Notes under the pieces: model-generated | Databases searched by the model: none | The model's input: the letters and a program-made list of their open reading frames with translations, nothing else | What the model was told of the DNA's origin: nothing | Made by a program: the position numbers and the translations under genes | Assembly: GCA_015069615.1 (NCBI GenBank) | Contig: SVIF01000003.1 | Location: forward strand, 1-64,000 | Reading direction: 5' to 3' | Source of the DNA: Clostridiales bacterium | Lineage (GTDB): Bacteria > Bacillota > Clostridia > Christensenellales > Borkfalkiaceae | DNA length: 64,000 nt | Shown: in pieces, positions 41,624 to 51,403 of the stretch | How the letters are laid out: every line of letters begins with the position of its first letter | How positions within the stretch are numbered: position 1 is the stretch's first letter

Positions 41624-42334
41624 TTATTTCGTTTCGGTTTTTTGGGCTTGTTCTTTTTGTTGTTGTTCGCGTTCGCGCTTATGCCAACAAATATACCCGT
41701 AAATATCGTTAAACAGGAATACCGCAAAGCATATGGTGGGGGAAAAACATGCGGGGTCCGAAAGCGCCGCCATACCCCATAGCGCAATCAACACGATATC
41801 GTTTAGCGCGTAGGCAAGCGCGTAGTAGGGGCTACGGCGAAAGGTTAAATACGCGGCAAAAAAGCTGGTGGCAACGGATAGGGTGCTTACCACTAAATTT
41901 GCGGTGTTTAGCGCGCCCAAAATAAAGTAAAACGCCACCGTTACCGCCGCGGTTATTAGGGGTAAAACCGCCCATTCGCGCTTTGGCAAGCGGTTAATTT
42001 TCACTTCCGTCAGGTTGCCGTTAAAGGGGTTTTTTAGCCACGTGATTAGGGCGGAAACCGCCATGGGAAGGGTCATCCCCACGTAGGTAATCAGTTCCCC
42101 GTAATAGCGCAAGGAAAAGGCAATACCCCCGTACACGGTGCTAAACACAATGATAAGCAAATGCCCCACAGGGTTGCCTTCGGCAAGGAATACAAGCGAA
42201 GTAACCCCCAAAAGGGAGGTTAGCACCATATACCATTTTTGCCCGCCGAAAATTAGGCAACTGATTAGCACCACGGCAAGCGAGATGATCCAAATATAAA
42301 AATCCCGCCCCGAAAATATAAATTTTTTGCGCAT
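41624..42334 (-). CDS. pnuC: Nicotinamide riboside/mononucleotide transporter PnuC
   Basis: 236 residues with seven hydrophobic segments. PnuC imports nicotinamide riboside by facilitated diffusion. Family signs are the C-terminal FNDIYGYICWHKR, ending helix 7, and the conserved LSVATSFFAAYLTFRRSPYYALAYALNDIVLIALW region. A charged Gln/Glu/Lys tail follows. The ATG follows TACGGAGTGAATCTTT. A long hairpin with a T-run directly upstream (42414-42350) could be the end of the purine operon or an attenuator for this gene. Ligand could also be another vitamin precursor, since PnuT/PnuX paralogues look similar. Confidence 0.85.
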   Translation of the reverse strand: MRKKFIFSGRDFYIWIISLAVVLISCLIFGGQKWYMVLTSLLGVTSLVFLAEGNPVGHLLIIVFSTVYGGIAFSLRYYGELITYVGMTLPMAVSALITWLKNPFNGNLTEVKINRLPKREWAVLPLITAAVTVAFYFILGALNTANLVVSTLSVATSFFAAYLTFRRSPYYALAYALNDIVLIALWGMAALSDPACFSPTICFAVFLFNDIYGYICWHKREREQQQKEQAQKTETK

Positions 42335-42349
42335 AAAGATTCACTCCGT

Positions 42350-42414
42350 AAAAAACGCATCCGCCCTTTTCCGCCCCTTCTAAGACCTAACGGAACGGAA
42401 ACCGCGAATGCGTT
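42350..42414 (-). terminator. Long hairpin with T-run just upstream of pnuC
   Basis: Leftward AACGCATTCGC...TTCCGTTCC pairs imperfectly with GGGGCGGAA...GCGGATGCGTT over about 23 bp and is followed by TTTTTTA. It ends 16 bp before the pnuC start codon, within its ribosome-site region. It serves either as terminator for the pur operon or as attenuator for pnuC. No known riboswitch core was recognised. Confidence 0.65.
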
Positions 42415-42840
42415 TTGTTTTTTCTACCCGGTGGCAGATGTTAAGTTGATTTTGGTTTTCCCGCCTTTCCTTTGCAAAGGGCGAAAGAAAACCGTAAGGC
42501 GCGGGCATTTTCCCGCTAAAACTCCTTCCGTCAAGGCTTTGCCTTGCCACCTTCCCCGTAGGAGAAGGCTTTTGCCCCTCATCCGTCAAGCGGTGCTTGA
42601 CACCTTCCCCCCAAGGGGAAGGCAAGTTATAGGGGGGTAAAACCCAACGCTAAAAGGTGCGATAGAAGCAAGCGATACAAGGCTCGCATTGCACTACCCC
42701 CCCTAACGGGGTGTGCTATCCTAAGAGGAATTAGAAACGAGTTATGCAAGGCTCGACGGGAAATCGGGCTAAGACTAACCTTGTTGGTTGTCGCAGTCCG
42801 ATTTTGCGTCAGTAAACGTAGCAGAACGACGTTTATAATT
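42415..42840. repeat. Intergenic repeat cluster between pnuC and purL
   Basis: 42470-42640 holds C/G-run palindromes of the form CCTCATCCGTCAAG...CTTGACACCTTCCCCCCAAGGGGAAGG. I recall these as common in gut Clostridia. At 42664-42688 there is a 5' fragment of structured family B, followed by a palindrome TTGCACTACCCCCC...GGGGTGTGCTA. No gene is present. Confidence 0.6.
42734..42836 (+). repeat. Structured repeat family B, copy 4
   Basis: GAAACGAGTTATGCAAGGCT, then P1 GACG-GG-AAATCGG (42755-42767) paired with CCGATTT-TG-CGTC (42798-42810). P2 is GACTAACC / GGTTGTC, followed by the 3' block GTAGCAGAACGACGTTTATA. Compared with 30434-30543, both stems changed on both sides. It ends only 5 bp from the purL stop. 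Confidence 0.75.
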
Positions 42841-45800
42841 TCACTTGAAATAACGAACAGCTGATTCAAACAACTTCATATCGTACTCGCCCACAACGTT
42901 TTGGTATAAGCCTGCGCCTTTTCTTTCAGCGTGGCCCATTTTACCAAATACACGGCCGTCGGGGGATAAGATACCTTCGATTGCGCAAACGCTACCGTTG
43001 GGGTTAAAGCGGATATCCATGGTGGGCGCGCCATCCAAATCCACGTATTGCGTCATAATTCTACCGCTATCCGCAAGTTCTTTTACAAGTTCGGGGCTAG
43101 CGACAAACTTACCTTCGCCGTGGGAGATGGGAACGGTGAACACGTCGCCAACCTTCACACCGCTAAGCCAGGGGGATGCGTTAGAAGCAACCCTTACGCG
43201 TACCATGCGCGACTGGTGGCGGGAAATATCGTTATAGGTAAGGGTGGGGCAATTTTCATCCGTATCAATAATTTTGCCGTAAGGCACAAGCCCAAGTTTA
43301 ATCAGCGCTTGGAAGCCGTTACAAATACCGCCCATAAGCCCGTCTTTGCGTTCCAGTAGTTCGGTTACGCGTTCTTTAATTGCCGCGTTGCGGAAGAACG
43401 CCGTGATGAACTTACCCGAGCCATCGGGTTCATCCCCACCACTAAAACCGCCGGGAACGAATACGATTTGGCTTTCACCAATCTTTTTCGCAAAGCTTTC
43501 CACCGAACGGGATACGTCTTCCGAAGTTAAGTTACGAATAACGAAAATTTCGGGGTTTGCGCCCGCATCACGGAAGACTTTTGCGGTATCAAATTCACAG
43601 TTCGTGCCGGGGAATACGGGGATAAGCACCTTGGGGGTTACACCGCCCTTCTTGCCCACTAAATTGCACTTACCGCTGTAAGAGAAGGTGGGAACGGCAA
43701 TTTTCGCGGTTTTCGCGTTGGTTGCGAATACGGGTTCTAACTTACCTTCGCTAATAGCAAGTAAATCCGCAAGGCTTACGCTTTCGCCACCGAAGGTAAT
43801 TTCCGCTTTTTCGGTTACCGTACCAACGAAAATAGCATCCGCCAAATCTTCTTCAGTTTCCACAAGGAAGGTGCCGTATGCGTAGTCAAACAACTGTTCC
43901 TTAGTTAAGCTATCTGCATATTTAAAGCCAAGGCCGTTACCGAACGCCGCTTTCATAATGGCTTCTGCAATACCGCCCATGCCGGGGGTGTAGCAGGAAA
44001 GCACTTTGCCCTTTCTCATCAATCCCGTCAAACGGGTAAACAGCGCTTGAATAGACGCGGGAACGGGCAGACCGCTTTCGGTAAATTCGGGGGTGAGAAG
44101 GTAAACCTTTGCGCCCGCCTTTTTTAGTTCGGGAGTGATAACATCCCCCGTTTTTCCCGTGGTTACCGCAAAGGAAACCAAGGTGGGGGGTACGTCCAAA
44201 TCTTCAAACGTACCGCTCATGCTGTCCTTACCGCCGATGGCACCGCAACCAAAGTCTTTTTGCGCCTTGAACGCGCCAAGAAGGGCGGATAAGGGTTGCC
44301 CCCAACGGGTACCGCTTTTGCCCGGCTTGGGGAAGTATTCTTGGAAGGTAAGGTATACGTCTTCAAAGCTTGCGCCCGCTGCAATTAGTTTGCAAATGGA
44401 TTCGGTTACCGCAAGGTAAGCGCCGTGATAGGGGCTTGCTTCGGTAACGAAGGGGTTGTAACCCCACGCCATGAACGAGCAATCGTCCGTATGCTTTTCT
44501 TCCACCGAAATTTTATGAACCATCGCTTGGATGGGGGTTAATTGGTTTTTACCGCCGAAAGGCATTAAAACGGTGCCTGCGCCGATGGTGCTATCAAAGC
44601 GTTCGGAAAGCCCACGGTTTAAGCAGCAGTTCAAATCGCCCGCGGTTTTTTCCATAGCGGTTTTGAAATCGCCTTCCACCTTACGGGTTGCTTTTTCGCC
44701 CTTTACGATATGCGCCACGGTGTGCTTTTCCGCGCCGTTAGAATTTAAGAATTCACGGGATAAGTCTACGATGACCTTGCCGTTCCAGGTCATTACCAAA
44801 CGGGGGCTAGCAGTTACTTCCGCAACCACGGTTGCTTCCAAGTTTTCGCTTTGCGCTAAGGAAATAAAGGCGTTTACGTCCTTATCTTCTACCACAACCG
44901 CCATACGTTCTTGCGATTCGGAAATCGCAAGTTCGGTGCCGTCCAAACCTTCGTATTTTTTGGGAACCGCGTTTAAGTTAATTTTTAAGCCGTCCGCAAG
45001 TTCACCGATCGCAACCGAAACACCGCCCGCGCCAAAGTCGTTACAACGCTTGATTAAGCGGGTTGCGTTGCCGTTTCTAAATAAACGTTGCAATTTTCTT
45101 TCTTCGGGCGCGTTACCCTTTTGTACTTCCGCGCCGCAAGTGGTAAGGGATTCAAGGCTATGCGATTTAGAAGAACCCGTTGCGCCGCCGCAACCGTCCC
45201 GCCCCGTTCTACCGCCAAGAAGGATGATTTTATCCCCGGGGGAAGGAACTTCACGGCGCACGTTTTCAGCGGGCGTAGCCGCGATTACCGCGCCGATTTC
45301 CATACGTTTTGCCGCATAGCCGGGGTGATACAATTCGCTAACCTGACCGGTTGCAAGACCGATTTGGTTGCCGTACGAAGAATAACCCGCCGCCGCGGTG
45401 GTAACGATTTTGCGTTGGGGTAATTTCCCTTTCATGGTATCCTTTACGGGAAGTAAGGGGTCCGCCGCGCCCGTTACGCGCATTGCCGCATAAACGTAAC
45501 TTCTACCAGACAAGGGATCGCGAATTGCGCCACCGATACAGGTAGCCGCGCCCCCAAAGGGTTCAATTTCGGTGGGGTGGTTGTGCGTTTCGTTTTTGAA
45601 AAGTAAAAGCCAATCTTCTTCTTTCCCTTCCACCGTAACCTTCATTTTTACGGTACAAGCGTTAATTTCTTCGGATTCGTCTAATTTTTCAAGTTTACCC
45701 GTCTTTTTCAAGTATTTCGCCGCCAAGGTGCCTACGTCCATCAAATTGATGGGTTTGGTGCGGTTTAAGAACTTGCGGGTTTCCAAATAATCTTCCCACG

Positions 45801-46527
45801 TTGCTTGAATTTCGCTATCGTCAAAGGTAACCGCGTCCACCGTGGTTAGGAAAGTGGTGTGGCGGCAGTGGTCCGACCAGTACGTATCAATCATGCGGAT
45901 TTCGGTAAGGGTGGGCGCGCGACCTTCGGAAAGGAAGTAATCGCGGCAGAACGCAACGTCATCCGCATCCATTGCCAAAGCGTACTTTTTAACGAAAGCG
46001 GCAAGTTCTTCCCCAGAAAGTTTCAAGAAATCGTGTAACGTTTCCACTTCGGTGGGAACTTCGTATTCCATTTTCAAAGTTTCCACTTCGGCAAGGCTTG
46101 CTTCACGGCTTTCCACGGGGTTGATTAAGAATTTTTTAATTTCCGCTAAAACTTCTTCGCTTACGTCCCCTTCCACCACGTACACTTTCGCGGTGCGAAC
46201 CAAGGGGCGTTCCTTTTGGGAAATTAACTGAATGCATTGCGCTGCGGAATCCGCGCGTTGGTCAAACTGACCGGGCAGATATTCCACCGCGAACACTTTA
46301 CCGCTTGCGGTAAAGGTTTCGGTTGCGTTATCCATTTGGGGTTCGCTAAATACCGTTTTTACGCACGAATCAAACAAGGATTTTTCAATCCCTTCTACGT
46401 CGTAACGGTTGATTACGCGAACGCTTTTTACTTGTTCTAAACCTAAAATTTCGCGGATTTCCTTGGTAACGCCTTGCGCTTCGTGGTCAAAACCCGCTTT
46501 CTTTTCAACGTAAATTCTATATACCAT
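42841..46527 (-). CDS. purL: Phosphoribosylformylglycinamidine synthase, single-chain
   Basis: Step 4 of purine synthesis: FGAR + Gln + ATP to FGAM. 1,228 residues, the large single-chain form with linker, two AIRS-like synthetase halves and a C-terminal glutamine amidotransferase. Visible motifs are NETHNHPTEIEPFGGAATCIGGAIRD, GGRTGRDGCGGATGSS and FGCGAIGGKDSMSGTFED. The amidotransferase reads PVFPGTNCEFDTA, GGFSGGDEPDGS and GGICNGFQALIKLG with the catalytic Cys. Its ATG overlaps the purD stop (TAATG). It is the last pur gene, and a repeat cluster and terminator follow. Confidence 0.96.
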   Translation of the reverse strand: MVYRIYVEKKAGFDHEAQGVTKEIREILGLEQVKSVRVINRYDVEGIEKSLFDSCVKTVFSEPQMDNATETFTASGKVFAVEYLPGQFDQRADSAAQCIQLISQKERPLVRTAKVYVVEGDVSEEVLAEIKKFLINPVESREASLAEVETLKMEYEVPTEVETLHDFLKLSGEELAAFVKKYALAMDADDVAFCRDYFLSEGRAPTLTEIRMIDTYWSDHCRHTTFLTTVDAVTFDDSEIQATWEDYLETRKFLNRTKPINLMDVGTLAAKYLKKTGKLEKLDESEEINACTVKMKVTVEGKEEDWLLLFKNETHNHPTEIEPFGGAATCIGGAIRDPLSGRSYVYAAMRVTGAADPLLPVKDTMKGKLPQRKIVTTAAAGYSSYGNQIGLATGQVSELYHPGYAAKRMEIGAVIAATPAENVRREVPSPGDKIILLGGRTGRDGCGGATGSSKSHSLESLTTCGAEVQKGNAPEERKLQRLFRNGNATRLIKRCNDFGAGGVSVAIGELADGLKINLNAVPKKYEGLDGTELAISESQERMAVVVEDKDVNAFISLAQSENLEATVVAEVTASPRLVMTWNGKVIVDLSREFLNSNGAEKHTVAHIVKGEKATRKVEGDFKTAMEKTAGDLNCCLNRGLSERFDSTIGAGTVLMPFGGKNQLTPIQAMVHKISVEEKHTDDCSFMAWGYNPFVTEASPYHGAYLAVTESICKLIAAGASFEDVYLTFQEYFPKPGKSGTRWGQPLSALLGAFKAQKDFGCGAIGGKDSMSGTFEDLDVPPTLVSFAVTTGKTGDVITPELKKAGAKVYLLTPEFTESGLPVPASIQALFTRLTGLMRKGKVLSCYTPGMGGIAEAIMKAAFGNGLGFKYADSLTKEQLFDYAYGTFLVETEEDLADAIFVGTVTEKAEITFGGESVSLADLLAISEGKLEPVFATNAKTAKIAVPTFSYSGKCNLVGKKGGVTPKVLIPVFPGTNCEFDTAKVFRDAGANPEIFVIRNLTSEDVSRSVESFAKKIGESQIVFVPGGFSGGDEPDGSGKFITAFFRNAAIKERVTELLERKDGLMGGICNGFQALIKLGLVPYGKIIDTDENCPTLTYNDISRHQSRMVRVRVASNASPWLSGVKVGDVFTVPISHGEGKFVASPELVKELADSGRIMTQYVDLDGAPTMDIRFNPNGSVCAIEGILSPDGRVFGKMGHAERKGAGLYQNVVGEYDMKLFESAVRYFK

Positions 46528-47804
46528 TAGTCCTTCTCCGTTTGGCTTAACGCCCGTTTGCCGATATCCGTACGCTTATACGCGTTTGCAAAAGTAATTT
46601 TTTCGGAAAGCGCGTACGCGCCCGCAACCGCTTCACGCAGTGTGGGGGCGGTTTTTACCGCGCCAAGAACCCTTCCGCCCGCGGTTTTTAGTACGCCATT
46701 ATCCATCTTTGCGCCCGCAACGAATACGTATTCGTCATCCGCCGTAGCAGGAAGCGTGATGGGGAATCCGCTTTCGTATTTTTGGGGATAGCCCTTGCTT
46801 GCCATAACTACGCAACAAGCGGAACCCGAAGAAAATTCCACGTTAATATCTTTCAGCGTTCCCTTTTGTACCGCTTGCATAACGGTGAGTAAATCCGTTT
46901 TCAAAAGGGGCAGTACTACCTGCGTTTCGGGATCGCCAAAACGGCAGTTGTACTCAATTACCTTGGGGCCACCTGGGGTAAGCATTAAGCCAAAGTACAA
47001 GCAACCTTGAAAGGTTCTGCCTTCCGCCTTCATTGCGCGAATAGTGGGCAAGAAAATGCGTTCCATACATTCTCCAGCAATAGCCTTCGTGTAGAAGGGG
47101 TTAGGCGCAACCGTACCCATACCGCCCGTATTCAGGCCCGTATCGTTATCCCCCGCGCGCTTGTGGTCCATAGAAGAAACCATGGGGACAACCGTTTCCC
47201 CGTCCGTAAAGGCAAGAACGGATACTTCGGGCCCGGTTAAGAATTCTTCCACTAAAACGCTGTTACCGCTTTCGCCGAACATCTTATCCAGCATCATACC
47301 GCGAAGGGCTTCTACCGCTTCAGAAGTGGTTTGGGCGATAACTACGCCTTTGCCAAGCGCAAGCCCGTCCGCTTTAATTACGATGGGGCAAGGCAAGCTT
47401 TCCACGTACGCTTTCGCTTTTTCAAAGTCTGTAAAGGTTTCGCTACCCGCGGTGGGAATATCGTATTTTTTCATTAAGTTTTTGGAAAACACCTTGCTAC
47501 CTTCGATAATCGCCGCGTTAGCGCGGGGGCCGAAGCAAGGAATTCCTTCGCTTTCCAAACGGTCCACCATACCTAAAACCAGGGGATCATCGGGCGCAAC
47601 CACCGCAAAATCCACGGGGTTGGCTTTACAGAACGCCGAAACGCCCTCCAAGTCCTTTGCGCCGATTTCAGGGTGGCATTCCGCGTCAAGCGCCATACCG
47701 CCGTTCCCGGGAAGGGCGTAGATTTTTTCCACGGTGGGATTTTCTTTTAATTTTTTGATGATGGCGTGCTCTCTACCACCGCCACCTACGACTAAAATTT
47801 TCAT
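46527..47804 (-). CDS. purD: Phosphoribosylamine-glycine ligase
   Basis: Step 2: PRA + Gly + ATP to GAR. 425 residues with ATP-grasp fold. N-terminal MKILVVGGGGREHAI; central VIKADGLALGKGV (about 143-155), the ATP-binding loop; NTGGMGTVAPNPF; and GPKVIEYNCRFGDPETQ, the metal-binding Glu/Asn region. The start lies 12 bp after the upstream formyltransferase stop behind AAGAAGGTGCGTCA. Its stop shares a base with the purL start. Confidence 0.97.
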   Translation of the reverse strand: MKILVVGGGGREHAIIKKLKENPTVEKIYALPGNGGMALDAECHPEIGAKDLEGVSAFCKANPVDFAVVAPDDPLVLGMVDRLESEGIPCFGPRANAAIIEGSKVFSKNLMKKYDIPTAGSETFTDFEKAKAYVESLPCPIVIKADGLALGKGVVIAQTTSEAVEALRGMMLDKMFGESGNSVLVEEFLTGPEVSVLAFTDGETVVPMVSSMDHKRAGDNDTGLNTGGMGTVAPNPFYTKAIAGECMERIFLPTIRAMKAEGRTFQGCLYFGLMLTPGGPKVIEYNCRFGDPETQVVLPLLKTDLLTVMQAVQKGTLKDINVEFSSGSACCVVMASKGYPQKYESGFPITLPATADDEYVFVAGAKMDNGVLKTAGGRVLGAVKTAPTLREAVAGAYALSEKITFANAYKRTDIGKRALSQTEKD

Positions 47805-47816
47805 TGACGCACCTTC

Positions 47817-49001
47817 TTAGTGGTGGAACAGGCGCATTTTGGTGAACGCCATTGCCATACCGTATTCGTCTGCTTTCGCAATAACCAAATCGTCGCGAAT
47901 AGAACCGCCGGGTTCCGCAATGTATTTTACACCGCTCTTTTTCGCGCGTTCCACGTTATCCGCAAAGGGGAAGAACGCGTCCGAACCAAGCGCAACCCCG
48001 TCAATCGTAGCAAGGTAAGCCTTTGCTTCTTCTTCGGTGAAGGGTTCGGGGCGAACGGTGAAGTATTTTTGCCAGTTGCCGTCCGCGCAAATGTCTTCTT
48101 CGTTTTTATTGATGTAGCCGTCTACCGCGTTGTCGCGTTCAGCTCTGCCAAGGTCGGGGCGGAAAGGTAAGGAAAGCACCTTATCGTGTTGACGCAAGAA
48201 CCAGGTATCCGCCTTAGTGCCCGCTAAACGGGTACAGTGGATACGAGATTGTTGCCCTGCGCCCACGCCGATGGCTTGCCCGTCTACCGCGTAGCAAACG
48301 CTGTTGGATTGGGTGTATTTTAAGGTGATAAGCGCAACGATTAAGTCGCGTTTCGCGCTTTCGGGCAGTTCCTTGTTTGCGGTAACTACGTCCGAAAGTA
48401 ATTCGCGGTCAATTTTGAATTCGTTACGGCCTTGTTCAAAGGTGATGCCGTAAACTTGCTTTCTTTCAATGGGATCGGGGCGGTAATTTTCGTCAATTTT
48501 AACAATGTTGTAATTGCCCTTTCTTTTGGTTTTTAAAATAGCAAGCGCTTCGGGTTCGTAACCGGGCGCAATTACCCCGTCCGAAACTTCGCGCTGTAAC
48601 ATTTTAGCGGTGGTTACGTCGCACACGTCCGAAAGCGCAACCCAGTCCCCAAAGGAGCAAAGGCGGTCGGTACCGCGGGCGCGCGCATAAGCGCAAGCCA
48701 AGGGGGATTCGTCCAACCCTTCGATATCGTCCACAAAGCACGCCTTTTTCAGTTTATCCGAAAGGGGAATCCCAACGGCGGCGGAAGTGGGGCTTACGTG
48801 CTTAAAGGAAGTAACTGCGGGAAGCCCAAGCGCTTCTTTTAATTCCTTTACTAATTGCCAGCTGTTAAACGCATCCAAAAAGTTGATATAGCCGGGGCGA
48901 CCGCTTAAAATTTCAATGGGAAGTTCGGTGCCGTCGTGCATAAAGATTTTAGAAGGTTTTTGGTTGGGGTTGCAACCGTATTTCAGTTCAAATTCTTTCA
49001 T
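47817..49001 (-). CDS. Stand-alone AICAR formyltransferase
   Basis: 394 residues corresponding only to the formyltransferase half of bifunctional PurH: 10-formyl-THF + AICAR to FAICAR. Motifs are the N-terminal LKYGCNPNQKPSKIF, the catalytic Lys-His pair in TSFKHVSPTSAAVG (about 63-76), SFGDWVALSDVCDV, IAPGYEPEALAIL, TQSNSVCYAVDGQAIGVGAGQQSRIHC and SDAFFPFADNVERA near the end. The IMP-cyclohydrolase domain of PurH is missing and is supplied by the next gene upstream. Some authors use purV or purH1 for this form. AAGGAG precedes the ATG. Confidence 0.93.
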   Translation of the reverse strand: MKEFELKYGCNPNQKPSKIFMHDGTELPIEILSGRPGYINFLDAFNSWQLVKELKEALGLPAVTSFKHVSPTSAAVGIPLSDKLKKACFVDDIEGLDESPLACAYARARGTDRLCSFGDWVALSDVCDVTTAKMLQREVSDGVIAPGYEPEALAILKTKRKGNYNIVKIDENYRPDPIERKQVYGITFEQGRNEFKIDRELLSDVVTANKELPESAKRDLIVALITLKYTQSNSVCYAVDGQAIGVGAGQQSRIHCTRLAGTKADTWFLRQHDKVLSLPFRPDLGRAERDNAVDGYINKNEEDICADGNWQKYFTVRPEPFTEEEAKAYLATIDGVALGSDAFFPFADNVERAKKSGVKYIAEPGGSIRDDLVIAKADEYGMAMAFTKMRLFHH

Positions 49002-49012
49002 TTTCCCGCTCC

Positions 49013-49735
49013 TTATTTGTTTTTATTGATCACGCGCACGTCCGCCTTACCCGTTGCTAAATCGGTGTAGCGTACGTACAAGGAAATTTTATTTTCTTCG
49101 TTTAAGTTTTCCCAAATATCCTTGGTGAACGCATCGATATCCGCGGGGATTTCCACGCGTTCGGGTTCGCCTTGGAAGGTGGGAAGGGGGTTGCCGTCGC
49201 AAACGTAGGTGTGGATAAAATGCCCTACGCCCGCTTTGGGAACGTATTCGAAGAAAAAGCGGTTGCAAGCGGTGCCTTCTGCATCCGCCGATTTCAAAAT
49301 GCTCATTTCGTAGGTGAAATCACCCTTATCAAAGGTGAGCATACCGCTGATTCTGGGGGTTAAGTTGGGCGCGTCGGGTTCAAATTCGCGGGTGCGAAGC
49401 CCAGCGCGGAAATCTTTACCTTCTTTCAGCGCGTCGTACACCGTATCCGTTTGGTCACCATTAGTTACGATTAAGTTGTTTTCGTACGCGCGTACCGCCG
49501 CGTAAATGATTAAGGAAGGATCCTTTACCTTGCTTACGTCAAAGGGTTCGGTAAACACTTCTTCACCCTTTACCGTGAACACGCGGTTACGGCTGTTTTC
49601 GCTTCTGCCCATAATAAAGTAAGCGGCAACGGCGTTTTTCCCGTCCGCACTCTTACCAAGAACGATACCGCGGCCCGCGTAAGCGTTGCCCGTTAAACGT
49701 TCCCCCATCGTCTTTAATTCGTATACGTTCATCAT
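49013..49735 (-). CDS. PurO-like IMP cyclohydrolase
   Basis: 240 residues from the first of two adjacent ATGs after AAGGAGAACT; a longer frame would overlap purN. It matches the archaeal PurO-type fold (PF07826): GNAYAGRGIVLGKS, MGRSENSRNRVF, DPSLIIYAA, NGDQTDTVYDAL, and the late EPDAPNLTPRISGML. It closes the FAICAR ring to make IMP, the job done by the other half of PurH in most bacteria. Position directly beside the stand-alone formyltransferase supports this strongly. Confidence 0.9.
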   Translation of the reverse strand: MMNVYELKTMGERLTGNAYAGRGIVLGKSADGKNAVAAYFIMGRSENSRNRVFTVKGEEVFTEPFDVSKVKDPSLIIYAAVRAYENNLIVTNGDQTDTVYDALKEGKDFRAGLRTREFEPDAPNLTPRISGMLTFDKGDFTYEMSILKSADAEGTACNRFFFEYVPKAGVGHFIHTYVCDGNPLPTFQGEPERVEIPADIDAFTKDIWENLNEENKISLYVRYTDLATGKADVRVINKNK

Positions 49736-49743
49736 AGTTCTCC

Positions 49744-50358
49744 TTATTTTTTCGCCTTGTCGGCGCAAACCTTTTCTACCGAAAGGGGAAGGATAATCCA
49801 TTCCGCCTGTTCCATTACGCGGCGTTGCAGAACTTCGGGGGTATCCCCTTCTTCCACCGCCACCGCTTTTTGCATAATAATTTCACCGCCATCCGGAATT
49901 TCATTTACGAAATGCACGGTTGCGCCCGTCAGTTTTACACCGCGCGCTAGGGCGTGTTCGTGTACCCTTAAACCGTAAAATCCCTTACCGCAGAAGGAAG
50001 GGATTAAGGAAGGATGCACGTTGATAATGCGCTTATCGTACTTTTTGGTAAAACCTTCCCCCAAAATGGATAAAAAGCCCGCAAGCACGATAACTTCCGC
50101 TTGATATTTAGTTAAAACCTTGTCAAGCGCGTCGTCAAACGCTTGTTGCGAAGGGAAGGATTTTTTCACCAAGGTTTCGTGGGGGATACCCGCGTTTTCC
50201 GCGCGCGTAAGGGCGTAAACCCCTTCGCGGTCCGAAATTACGGCTACGATTTCCCCACTAGAAAGAATCCCTTCGTTTTGGGCGCTGATCAGCGCGCCAA
50301 GGTTGGTGCCGCCCCCCGAAACCAGGACGGCGATTTTTACCTTTCCGCATTCACTCAT
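49744..50358 (-). CDS. purN: Phosphoribosylglycinamide formyltransferase
   Basis: Step 3: GAR + 10-formyl-THF to FGAR. 204 residues. Motifs: [14 protein letters not shown] (about 11-24); [35 protein letters not shown] with the catalytic Asn-His pair in [10 protein letters not shown]; and [19 protein letters not shown] containing the active-site Asp region. It starts in an ATGA overlap with purM. Confidence 0.96.
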   Translation of the reverse strand: MSECGKVKIAVLVSGGGTNLGALISAQNEGILSSGEIVAVISDREGVYALTRAENAGIPHETLVKKSFPSQQAFDDALDKVLTKYQAEVIVLAGFLSILGEGFTKKYDKRIINVHPSLIPSFCGKGFYGLRVHEHALARGVKLTGATVHFVNEIPDGGEIIMQKAVAVEEGDTPEVLQRRVMEQAEWIILPLSVEKVCADKAKK

Positions 50359-51398
50359 ACAAGTTCAATCTTTTCGTCCGAACGAACGATTTCCCCAATG
50401 ATATACGCGTCTTCACCCGCATCTTTTAAGATGGAAAGGGCAAGGTCTTCTTGGCCTTTCTTTACCACGATGCTCATGCCAACGCCCATGTTAAAGGTGT
50501 TGAACATATCGCGTTCGCTAATACCGCCTTCTTCTTGCAAAAGTTTGAAGATGGGCAGAATTTTTACGCTTGCTTTATTGATTTTCGCACCTAAACCGTC
50601 CGGAATACTTCTGGGAATATTTTCGTAGAAGCCGCCGCCCGTGATGTGCGAAATACCCTTTACGGTAACCTTTTCCAAAAGGGCAAGAACGGGTTTTACG
50701 TAAATGCGGGTGGGCGCAAGAAGGGCTTCCCCTAAGGACTTACCGTTCAAAGCAGCCAAGGGGGTTTTCAAATCGCGATTTTCTACGTCAAACACCTTTC
50801 TAACCAGTGAAAAGCCGTTGGAGTGCACGCCGCTAGAAGCAAGCGCGATAACCACGTCCCCTTCTTCCATGGTTTTGTTGTCGATAATCTTGGATTTATC
50901 CACAACGCCCGTGCTGTAACCGGCCAAATCGTATTCGTCTACGGGGTAAAATCCGGGCATTTCCGCCGTTTCCCCACCGATGAGCGCCGCGCCCGCTTGT
51001 ACGCAACCTTCCGCAACGCCTTTTACGATATCCGCAATGCGTTCGGGTACGTTTTTACCGCAAGCAATGTAGTCAAGGAAGAACAAGGGCTTTGCGCCTG
51101 CGCAAATGATATCGTTTACGCACATTGCAACGCAGTCAATACCCACCGTATCGTGCTTATCCATAAGGAAAGCGATTTTCAGTTTGGTACCAACGCCGTC
51201 CGTACCGCTTACAAGTACAGGGCGGTTAATTCCCGTAAGGTCCAGTTCAAACAAACCGCCGAAACCGCCTACGTCCGAGCAAACGCCCTTGGTCATGGTT
51301 TTTGCGATATGTTGTTTCATAAGTTCTACTGCTTTGTAGCCGGCAGTAATATCCACGCCCGCTGCTGCGTAGCTATCCGATTTCGATTTTTCGTGCAT
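50355..51398 (-). CDS. purM: Phosphoribosylformylglycinamidine cyclo-ligase
   Basis: Step 5: FGAM to AIR. 347 residues from MHEKSKSD, which has GGAAAGGAG upstream; a longer frame intrudes into the purF end. Motifs: [77 protein letters not shown] and FNMGVGM. Spacing to purF is 5 bp and to purN a 4-bp overlap. Confidence 0.97.
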   Translation of the reverse strand: MHEKSKSDSYAAAGVDITAGYKAVELMKQHIAKTMTKGVCSDVGGFGGLFELDLTGINRPVLVSGTDGVGTKLKIAFLMDKHDTVGIDCVAMCVNDIICAGAKPLFFLDYIACGKNVPERIADIVKGVAEGCVQAGAALIGGETAEMPGFYPVDEYDLAGYSTGVVDKSKIIDNKTMEEGDVVIALASSGVHSNGFSLVRKVFDVENRDLKTPLAALNGKSLGEALLAPTRIYVKPVLALLEKVTVKGISHITGGGFYENIPRSIPDGLGAKINKASVKILPIFKLLQEEGGISERDMFNTFNMGVGMSIVVKKGQEDLALSILKDAGEDAYIIGEIVRSDEKIELV

Positions 51399-51403
51399 AA
51401 TTT

